In this document: positions 6,366 to 11,941 of the stretch, piece after piece
How the letters are laid out: each line of letters starts with the position of its first letter
Position numbering within the stretch: the first letter of the stretch is position 1
NCBI GenBank assembly: GCA_030824295.1
Contig: JAVBYA010000495.1
Span: forward strand, 1 to 11,941
DNA: 11,941 nucleotides
From: Bacteroidota bacterium
GTDB lineage: Bacteria; Bacteroidota; Ignavibacteria; UBA10030; UBA8401
Direction of reading: 5' to 3'
Notes under the pieces: generated by a model
The model's database searches: none
Told to the model about the DNA's origin: nothing
What the model saw: only the letters and a program-made list of their open reading frames with translations
Made by a program: the position numbers and the translations under genes

Positions 6366-7786
6366 TGAAGAGAATAACAGCATCGGACGTGAAGAAACTG
6401 ACGGGTGCAGAACTCGTCAACGCGGAGTCGCTGAAGCGGCGGCCGGTCTCCGGCATCTGTACCGACTCCCGTGCGGTCCGTCCGGGCGACCTCTTCATAG
6501 CGCTCAAAGGCGAGAGCTTCGATGCACATGATTTCATGGATGCGGTCGTGAAGGCGGACCCGGCAGCCGTAATGGTCCACCGCACATGGGCAGAAATCCA
6601 TGCACAGTATCTCCGGACCTTTCCGTGCCTCTTCATCATCGTCCCGGACACGACGGTTGCTTACGGTGAACTTGCCCGTACCTACCGCCGCAAGTTCGAT
6701 ATCCCGGTGATCGCGGTCGGAGGGAGCAACGGCAAGACAACAACGAAAGAGTTGGTCACCGCGGTCCTCGGCGCTAAGTACAATGTGCTGAGCACGGAAG
6801 GCAATCTGAACAATCATATCGGCGTACCGCAGACGCTGTTCCGTCTGACCGCCGGGCACGATGCAGCGGTCGTGGAGATCGGCACGAACCACTTCGGAGA
6901 ACTGGCCTATCTCTGTTCCATCGCAGAACCGACGCACGGTGTGCTGACGAATATCGGTAAGGAGCATCTGGAGTTCTTCGGCGATGAGGCCGGTGTGGCG
7001 AAGGAGGAACTGGAGTTGTTCCGATACCTGCAGAAGAACGGCGGCACAGCATTCGTCAACATGGATGACCGCTTTCTGGCGGACGGTGCGCAGGGGATGA
7101 AACGGGCGGTCCGGTACGGTTCGGCCGTCACGGCAGATGTCCGCGCCAAGAATGTGAAGCTTAACGAACTCGGACAAGCCTCGTTCACGGTCGTCCGAAA
7201 GAAGAAAGAGACATCGTTCCCGGTCCGGCTTGCTGCTCCGGGCATGCACAATGTGACGAACGCACTTGCCGCATCGGCCATTGGCCTGACGCTGAAGGTG
7301 AAACCGGCCGCGGTCGCCGCCGCGCTCGCATCGTTCTCCTCCGCCTCCAAGCGGATGGAGGTCCTGTCGTATAATGGAGTGACCATCCTGAACGATACAT
7401 ACAATTCCAATCCCGATTCGGTCCTGGCGGCGCTCCGCACGCTCGGCTCATTCGCGAACAGCGGACGTAAACTGGTTGCGCTCGGCGATATGCGCGAACT
7501 GGGCGATGCCTCCAAGCGGGAACATACGCACATCGGCGTTGTTGTTGCTGAGATGAACGCCGATGCGCTCTACACATTCGGTCCGTTCTCCAAATACACT
7601 GCCGAGGCATGCGGAGAACGGGCGAAACATTACGAAAAGAAGACGGAACTCGCCGAGGACCTCCGGTCGGTGCTGAAACCGGGCGATGTCGTCCTGGTGA
7701 AAGGTTCCCGCGGTATGCGAATGGAAGAGGTGGTCGCTCACCTCATCGGCACCGGTGCATCGATGACCACGAAAGGACACCACTGA
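6362..7786 (+). CDS. murF: UDP-MurNAc-tripeptide:D-alanyl-D-alanine ligase MurF
   Basis: MurF joins D-Ala-D-Ala to UDP-MurNAc-tripeptide, completing the cytoplasmic pentapeptide precursor. The 474-residue product has TDSRAVRPGDLFIALKG (34-50) and P-loop VGGSNGKTTTKEL (119-131). GNLNNHIGVPQTL (147-159), EIGTNHFGEL (172-181) and NIGKEHLEFF (197-206) follow, with a likely carbamylated lysine at K214. NDTYNSNP (344-351), ALGDMREL (373-380) and KGSRGMRME (447-455) complete the set. Two adjacent ATG codons are possible starts. The one at 6362 overlaps the murE stop by 4 bases (ATGA), and the one at 6365 overlaps it by 1 base. They differ by one Met and cannot be distinguished here. No Shine-Dalgarno sequence is evident, so coupled translation with murE is likely. 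Confidence 0.95.
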   Translation: MMKRITASDVKKLTGAELVNAESLKRRPVSGICTDSRAVRPGDLFIALKGESFDAHDFMDAVVKADPAAVMVHRTWAEIHAQYLRTFPCLFIIVPDTTVAYGELARTYRRKFDIPVIAVGGSNGKTTTKELVTAVLGAKYNVLSTEGNLNNHIGVPQTLFRLTAGHDAAVVEIGTNHFGELAYLCSIAEPTHGVLTNIGKEHLEFFGDEAGVAKEELELFRYLQKNGGTAFVNMDDRFLADGAQGMKRAVRYGSAVTADVRAKNVKLNELGQASFTVVRKKKETSFPVRLAAPGMHNVTNALAASAIGLTLKVKPAAVAAALASFSSASKRMEVLSYNGVTILNDTYNSNPDSVLAALRTLGSFANSGRKLVALGDMRELGDASKREHTHIGVVVAEMNADALYTFGPFSKYTAEACGERAKHYEKKTELAEDLRSVLKPGDVVLVKGSRGMRMEEVVAHLIGTGASMTTKGHH

Positions 7787-8901
7787 TGCTCTATCACCTG
7801 CTCTCCTGGATCGAACAGGTCTACAATCCCCCCGGTTTCGGCGTGGTGAAGTACCTCACGTTCCGCGCGGCCATGGCAGCCATCACCGCGCTCTTCATCA
7901 GCTTCATCATCGGCGGCAAGGTGATCACGATGCTCAAGAACAAAGGGATCGTCACCACGTACCGCGAAGGGTCGCCGGAGAAGCACAAACTGAAGGCCGG
8001 CACGCCGATGATGGGCGGCATCATCGTCATCGCCGCCATCCTCATCCCGACATTGCTCTGGGGGGACCTGACGAACACCTATGTGCAGATGATCATCCTC
8101 GTCACCGGCGGACTCGGCATCGTCGGTTTCATGGACGATTATCTGAAGATCGTCAAGAAGAAGAAGGAAGGGCTCATCGGCTGGTACAAGATCATCGGCC
8201 AGGTGACCATCGGACTCATCCTTGGCACAGTGCTCTATACTATGCCGGAATTGGAATCGATCGGTGCGAACACGGTCACGACCGTGCCGTTCGTGAAGAA
8301 CATGGAGTTCGACTTCGGCATCTTCTACATCCCGCTCGTCATCTTCATCATCACCGCCACGTCCAACGCCGTCAATCTGACGGACGGACTGGACGGTCTG
8401 GCGATCGGCACCTCCGGCATCGTGGCGATGACGCTCGGCATCATCGTCTACATCTCCGGCAACGTGGAGTTCAGCAGTTATCTGAACATCATCTATCTGC
8501 GCGGCAACGGCGAACTGGTGGTCTTCTGCATCGCGCTCGTCGGTGCGTCGCTCGGGTTCCTGTGGTACAACTCCTATCCGGCGCAGATCTTCATGGGGGA
8601 TACCGGTTCGCTTGCGCTCGGCGGAGCCATCGGCGCACTGACCGTCATGGCGAAGAAAGAACTCATCCTGCCGATTCTCGGCGGCATCTTCTTCATGGAG
8701 ACCGTCTCGGTGATCGTGCAGCGGCTCTATTTCAAGTATACAAAGAAGCGGTACGGCGAGGGACGCCGCGTGTTCAAAATGGCACCCATCCATCATCATT
8801 TCGAACTGCTCGGGTGGGCGGAACCGAAGATCGTCACCCGGTTCTACATCCTGGCGATATTGATGATGATCCTGAGCCTGACCACGTTCAAGGTCCGGTA
8901 A
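7786..8901 (+). CDS. mraY: Phospho-N-acetylmuramoyl-pentapeptide-transferase MraY
   Basis: MraY transfers phospho-MurNAc-pentapeptide from UDP to undecaprenyl phosphate, forming lipid I on the inner face of the cytoplasmic membrane. The 371-residue product is a polytopic membrane protein (about ten helices). It has KAGTPMMGGI (70-79), the Asp pair D117-D118 in MDDYLKI, NAVNLTDGLDGLAIG (194-208), FMGDTGSLALGG (269-280) and the HHH motif (336-338, in MAPIHHHFE). It ends with GWAEPKIVTRFYI (343-355). All Mg2+ and nucleotide-binding residues are present. The ATG at 7786 shares one base with the murF TGA (TGATG), with AAAGGA about 8 bases upstream inside murF. Upstream starts in the same frame run through murF and add a highly charged stretch foreign to the family, so they are not used. 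Confidence 0.96.
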   Translation: MLYHLLSWIEQVYNPPGFGVVKYLTFRAAMAAITALFISFIIGGKVITMLKNKGIVTTYREGSPEKHKLKAGTPMMGGIIVIAAILIPTLLWGDLTNTYVQMIILVTGGLGIVGFMDDYLKIVKKKKEGLIGWYKIIGQVTIGLILGTVLYTMPELESIGANTVTTVPFVKNMEFDFGIFYIPLVIFIITATSNAVNLTDGLDGLAIGTSGIVAMTLGIIVYISGNVEFSSYLNIIYLRGNGELVVFCIALVGASLGFLWYNSYPAQIFMGDTGSLALGGAIGALTVMAKKELILPILGGIFFMETVSVIVQRLYFKYTKKRYGEGRRVFKMAPIHHHFELLGWAEPKIVTRFYILAILMMILSLTTFKVR

Positions 8902-8910
8902 CGAATATTT

Positions 8911-8928
8911 CCCCGTGCTCCCCGTGCT
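8911..8928 (+). repeat. Perfect 9-base tandem duplication in the mraY-murD gap
   Basis: CCCCGTGCT occurs twice head to tail (8911-8919 and 8920-8928). A short CCCG-C-CGGG palindrome follows at 8930-8938. The whole gap (8902-8974, 73 bases) is the longest non-coding stretch inside the operon. It holds no TAnnTTTG promoter element and no T-tailed hairpin. Its role is unknown. Confidence 0.55.
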
Positions 8929-8974
8929 TCCCGCCGGGCCGTACGGATACACAGAGAAGAAGTACGCAGTACGT

Positions 8975-10357
8975 ATGACCGATGTTACAGGAAAAAAGAT
9001 CAGTGTGATCGGAGCCGAACGGAGCGGAGTTGCGGTCGCGCAATTGCTGCACCGTAAAGGGGCGAAGCTGTTCGTCAGCGATTTCGGGAAAGGGGAGAGC
9101 ACGCTTCGCCACCTGGAGGAGCTGCAGGCGGAAGGGATCCCCGGCGAATCGGGCGGCCATACGGAACGCGTCTACGATTGTTCATTGATGGTGATCAGTC
9201 CGGGCGTTCCGACGAACGCACCGGTGGTGAAAGAAGCACAGCGGCGAGGCATCGAGGTCGTCGCAGAGATCGAAGCAGCAAGCTGGTTCTGTCAGGGGCC
9301 GATCGTTGCCATCACCGGCAGCAACGGCAAAACAACGACAACGACATTGCTCGGGAGGATACTCAGCGATGCAAAGAAAAAACACGTTGTTGCGGGTAAC
9401 ATTGGAACGGCATTCTCATCCCTCGTTCTGGACGCTGATCCGGAAACTGTTGTCGTTCTGGAAGTGAGCAGTTTCCAGCTCGATTTCATCCGGTCGTTCC
9501 GTCCCAAGGTCGCCGTGATCGTGAATATCACACGGAACCATCTGGACCGGTATGAGAATTCGATGGAACTGTACGCTGCCTCCAAAGCGCGGATCGTCAT
9601 GAACCAGCTGCCGGGCGATATCCTCATCACCAATGCGGATGATGAATGGACCGCCAAGGCCGTGACCGGATACCGGTCCGAGAACATTCCGTTCAGCACG
9701 GCAAAGACTTTGGAGAACGGCGCATTCCGCCGCGATGGCCGGCTCATCACCCGCATCAACGGGAAGGAAGCATCGGTGATCGCAACGGAAGAGATCACCA
9801 TCAAAGGGGATCACAACCTGCAGAACGCCATGGCGGCAACGCTGGCGGCGCAGGCGGTCGGTGTCTCCCCGGCCCATATCAAAGCGACCCTGCGGAACTT
9901 CAAAGGGGTCGAGCACCGGCAGGAAGTGGTGCGCGAGGCGGACGGTGTCACGTTCATCAATAATTCGAAAGCGACCACCGTGGAAGCGGTGGAGATGTCC
10001 CTCAAGAGCTATGACCGTCCCATCGTGCTGATCATGGGGGGCAAGGACAAAGGGAACGATTATTCGACCATCTACGGACTGGTCAAAGAGAAGGTGAAAG
10101 CGATCGTGGCGACCGGATATTCGGCGCCGACCATCGTGCAGAATTTTGCGGACAAAGTGCGCGTGGAGACAGCAGCGACCATCGGCAGCGACATCCCGAA
10201 CATCGCCTCCATGCAGCGGGCCATCGATATCGCCGCGGGACTTGCGGACAAGGGCGACATCGTCCTGCTCTCCCCGGCCTGCACATCGTTCGACTGGTTC
10301 CGCGATTACGAGGAGCGGGGACGCATCTTCAAACAGTTGGTCCATCAGCGCGTGTAG
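8975..10357 (+). CDS. murD: UDP-MurNAc-L-alanine:D-glutamate ligase MurD
   Basis: MurD adds D-glutamate to UDP-MurNAc-L-Ala in the cytoplasm, using ATP. The 460-residue product has an N-terminal Rossmann-like UDP-binding fold (KISVIGAERSGVAVAQLL, 8-25) and SPGVP (75-79). P-loop AITGSNGKTTT (112-122), EVSSFQLD (163-170) and NHLDRY (188-193) come next, with a likely carbamylated lysine at K204. NNSKATTVEA (329-338), MGGKDKG (354-360) and LLSPACTSFDWF (431-442) complete the ligase landmarks. The ATG at 8975 is chosen because the family fold begins within its first ten codons. An in-frame GTG at 8915 would add 20 residues encoded by the repeat-rich gap, which is unlikely. No Shine-Dalgarno sequence stands at proper spacing; a purine-rich stretch lies about 15 bases upstream. 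Confidence 0.94.
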   Translation: MTDVTGKKISVIGAERSGVAVAQLLHRKGAKLFVSDFGKGESTLRHLEELQAEGIPGESGGHTERVYDCSLMVISPGVPTNAPVVKEAQRRGIEVVAEIEAASWFCQGPIVAITGSNGKTTTTTLLGRILSDAKKKHVVAGNIGTAFSSLVLDADPETVVVLEVSSFQLDFIRSFRPKVAVIVNITRNHLDRYENSMELYAASKARIVMNQLPGDILITNADDEWTAKAVTGYRSENIPFSTAKTLENGAFRRDGRLITRINGKEASVIATEEITIKGDHNLQNAMAATLAAQAVGVSPAHIKATLRNFKGVEHRQEVVREADGVTFINNSKATTVEAVEMSLKSYDRPIVLIMGGKDKGNDYSTIYGLVKEKVKAIVATGYSAPTIVQNFADKVRVETAATIGSDIPNIASMQRAIDIAAGLADKGDIVLLSPACTSFDWFRDYEERGRIFKQLVHQRV

Positions 10358-10367
10358 AACAACGAAC

Positions 10368-11540
10368 ATGGCATCAGAGAAGAACCATATCGACCGTATC
10401 ACTCTTTTCGTCGTCCTCATTTTGATGGTGGCGAGCACGGTGGTCGTGTACAGTGCTTCGTCCACCTGGGCAACGCAGAAGATGCAGTCCGCGAGCGCAT
10501 TGGTGAACAAGCATATCGCCAAGATCCTTATCGGACTCGTGGTGATGTTCTTTGCCATCAACATGGATTACAAGCGGTACAAACCGCTCACCAAGTGGGT
10601 ACTCATCGCTTCCATCCTGCTGCTGGTCGCCACACGGCTCACCGGCGGCGAGGTGAAAGGGGCGGCGCGCTGGCTCTCCATCGGCGGCTTCAGTCTGCAG
10701 CCCTCCGAGATCGCCAAGTTCGCGCTGCTGTTCCATCTGGCGTACCTCCTTTCCAATAAGCGGGAGAAGCTGGCGGATTTCAAGAAAGGTTTCATGCCGC
10801 TGATGGTCTGGATCGCAAGCGTGGTCGTGTTGGTGATGCTGCAGCCGAACTTCAGCACCGGAACGATGATCTTCATCCTCGGCATGGTGCTCGTCTACGT
10901 CGGCGGTGCACGGATGAAGCATGTGCTGCTGTCGCTTACGGCATTGATCCCGGCACTGCTCATCTATATGGTGAGTGCGCCGTACCGCATGAAGCGTATC
11001 CTCTCCTACGTTGGTTTCGGCGGGGATGAGACGGTCACCTCCACCGCGAACTATCAGCTCCTGCAGGGGATCATCGGGTTCGGCAACGGCGGTATCTTCG
11101 GCGTGGGGATGGGGCAGAGCAAACAGCGGGACCTCTTCCTGCCCGAGTCGTATGGGGATTTCATCTTCTCCATCGTCGGCGAGGAATATGGTCTGATCGG
11201 TACGATGGTCCTGATGTCCCTCTATCTGTTCATCCTGCTCCGCGGATTGAAGATCGCGCGGTATGCACCGGATGATTTCGGGAAGTATCTCGCTATCGGC
11301 ATCACATCGACCATCGTCCTGTATGCCGTGGCGAACGCTCTGGTGACGCTCGGTCTTGCCCCGACCACCGGTGTTCCGATGCCGTTCATCAGTTACGGCG
11401 GCACCGCCATCATTTTCTCGTCGTTCGCGGTCGGTGTGCTGCTGAACATCTCGTCGCAGACGGACCTTCATCCGCGCGAACGGATGTTCGTGGAGCGGGG
11501 CCCCTCCACGGCGGAACCGGCGGTCGGAAAGATCTATTGA
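10368..11540 (+). CDS. ftsW: Lipid II glycosyltransferase FtsW (SEDS family)
   Basis: FtsW polymerises lipid II into septal glycan strands with FtsI as partner. The 390-residue protein has about ten hydrophobic segments. SEDS landmarks include GAARWL (98-103, with W102) and LQPSEIAKFALL (110-121) after the second loop. The extracellular loop GIIGFGNGGIFGVGMGQS (234-251) follows. Catalytic Asp264 in YGDFIFSIVGEEYGLIG corresponds to E. coli RodA D262. The closing motif is GVPMPFISYGGTA (335-347). The usual QPDFGT-type motif appears as LQPNFSTG (158-165), like the NFST of Bacteroidetes proteins as I recall them. Context (next to murD and murG, in an operon with ftsI) argues for FtsW rather than RodA. 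The ATG at 10368 is 10 bases after the murD TAG. A longer frame open upstream reads out of frame through murD and is not used. Confidence 0.94.
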   Translation: MASEKNHIDRITLFVVLILMVASTVVVYSASSTWATQKMQSASALVNKHIAKILIGLVVMFFAINMDYKRYKPLTKWVLIASILLLVATRLTGGEVKGAARWLSIGGFSLQPSEIAKFALLFHLAYLLSNKREKLADFKKGFMPLMVWIASVVVLVMLQPNFSTGTMIFILGMVLVYVGGARMKHVLLSLTALIPALLIYMVSAPYRMKRILSYVGFGGDETVTSTANYQLLQGIIGFGNGGIFGVGMGQSKQRDLFLPESYGDFIFSIVGEEYGLIGTMVLMSLYLFILLRGLKIARYAPDDFGKYLAIGITSTIVLYAVANALVTLGLAPTTGVPMPFISYGGTAIIFSSFAVGVLLNISSQTDLHPRERMFVERGPSTAEPAVGKIY

Positions 11541-11542
11541 GT

Positions 11543-11941
11543 ATGAATATTCTGTTCGCAGCCGGAGGTACCGGCGGACATCTGTATCCTGCCATCGCGA
11601 TCGCGGAGGAACTTCGCCGCATCGATCCGGCAGCGGTCATCGCGTTCGCCGGCACGAAGAGGAAGATCGAAGCGCGCGTCGTTCCGCAGAAGGGATATCC
11701 GTTCCATCCCATCTGGATCAGCGGCTTCAGCAGACGTCTGCGGCTGGACAACCTGCTCTTCCCGGTGAAAGTGTTCGTGTCTCTTGTGCAGTCGTTCTTT
11801 CTCATCCGCCGGTTCCGACCGGATGTGGTCATCGGCACCGGCGGGTATGTCTGCGGTCCGGTGCTGTTCGCTGCATCGCTCTCCGGTATCCCGACCGTCG
11901 TGCATGAGAGCAACAGTTATCCCGGCGTCACCACGCGGTTG
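11543..11941 (+). CDS. murG: MurG, lipid I N-acetylglucosaminyltransferase, 3'-truncated by window edge
   Basis: MurG adds GlcNAc from UDP-GlcNAc to lipid I on the cytoplasmic membrane face, making lipid II. Only the first 133 codons are visible (family about 350-370), covering most of the N-terminal acceptor-binding domain. Visible motifs are the glycine-rich loop AAGGTGGHLYPAIAIA (6-21), FAGTKRKIEARVVPQKGYPF (35-54) and DVVIGTGGYVCGPVLFAA (100-117). HESNSYPG (123-130) stands where most homologues have HEQN-x-x-G, so the conserved Gln is Ser here. A hydrophobic and basic patch (about 70-98) fits membrane association. The ATG at 11543 is 2 bases after the ftsW stop. The gene is open to the last base of the window, with no internal stop. 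Confidence 0.93.
   Translation, partial: MNILFAAGGTGGHLYPAIAIAEELRRIDPAAVIAFAGTKRKIEARVVPQKGYPFHPIWISGFSRRLRLDNLLFPVKVFVSLVQSFFLIRRFRPDVVIGTGGYVCGPVLFAASLSGIPTVVHESNSYPGVTTRL

Noticed and set aside
8930..8938. CCCG-C-CGGG palindrome as a terminator after mraY.
   Set aside because: The stem is too short, the loop is essentially absent and no T tract follows.
7738..9102. Minus-strand open frame of about 450 codons opposite mraY and the murD start.
   Set aside because: It is an antisense shadow of mraY, extremely rich in Asp, His, Glu and Arg, without domains or a promoter.
10146..10367. Upstream extension of the ftsW frame into murD.
   Set aside because: It is an out-of-frame Arg/Ser/Pro-rich read-through of murD. 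The ATG at 10368 begins directly before the first membrane segment.
9416..10564. Minus-strand open frame of about 380 codons opposite murD and the ftsW start.
   Set aside because: It is a shadow of the murD codons with no family resemblance and crosses two real genes.
10374..11471. Minus-strand open frame of about 365 codons opposite ftsW.
   Set aside because: It has the same low-complexity charged composition as the other antisense frames. The + strand encodes a complete SEDS protein.

Overview
This window is the 5' and central part of a bacterial dcw (division and cell wall) cluster, read entirely on the + strand. It is preceded by the end of an unrelated-looking HAD-family phosphatase gene. 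The gene order is HAD phosphatase (5'-truncated), a 204-base intergenic region, then mraZ, rsmH, ftsL-like, ftsI (PASTA penicillin-binding protein), murE, murF, mraY, murD, ftsW and murG (3'-truncated by the window edge). All ten dcw genes look intact where visible, and I found no frameshift, insertion sequence, tRNA, CRISPR array or other mobile DNA.

Lineage (inference): moderately GC-rich DNA from the Bacteroidota/Chlorobiota/Ignavibacteria group is the best guess. Four things point that way. The mraZ leader has a near-perfect Bacteroidetes-type promoter (TTG, 19 bases, TAACTTTG) rather than an E. coli-type one. Most genes lack a strong Shine-Dalgarno sequence. FtsW has an N-F-S-T motif where proteobacterial proteins usually have a D-containing one. 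FtsI carries C-terminal PASTA domains. murF lying between murE and mraY fits Chlorobi/Ignavibacteria-type clusters better than classical Bacteroidia, as far as I recall their gene order. MurE carries the DNPR signature, so the peptidoglycan should contain meso-diaminopimelate.

Layout: 1-600 is the HAD gene. 601-804 holds a pair of small inverted repeats, AT-rich DNA with TTGACT repeats, the promoter, and two GTGGG boxes on a 10-base period that match MraZ operator sites. 805-11941 is a tightly packed operon with junctions of -4, +2, +5, +23, -4 (or -1), -1, +73, +10 and +2 bases. The only real internal gap (8902-8974, between mraY and murD) contains a perfect 9-base tandem duplication and no convincing promoter.

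How the genes work together: MraZ probably represses its own operon by binding just downstream of the transcription start. RsmH methylates 16S rRNA. MurE, MurF and MurD are amide ligases that build the UDP-MurNAc-pentapeptide in the cytoplasm. MraY transfers phospho-MurNAc-pentapeptide to undecaprenyl phosphate (lipid I), and MurG adds GlcNAc (lipid II). FtsW polymerises lipid II and FtsI crosslinks it at the septum, with the FtsL-like protein as the small membrane coiled-coil partner. The expected downstream genes (murC, ftsQ, ftsA, ftsZ) lie outside the window.

This is a conserved housekeeping region. I see no evidence of a previously undescribed system; the findings are regulatory details and residue-level deviations.
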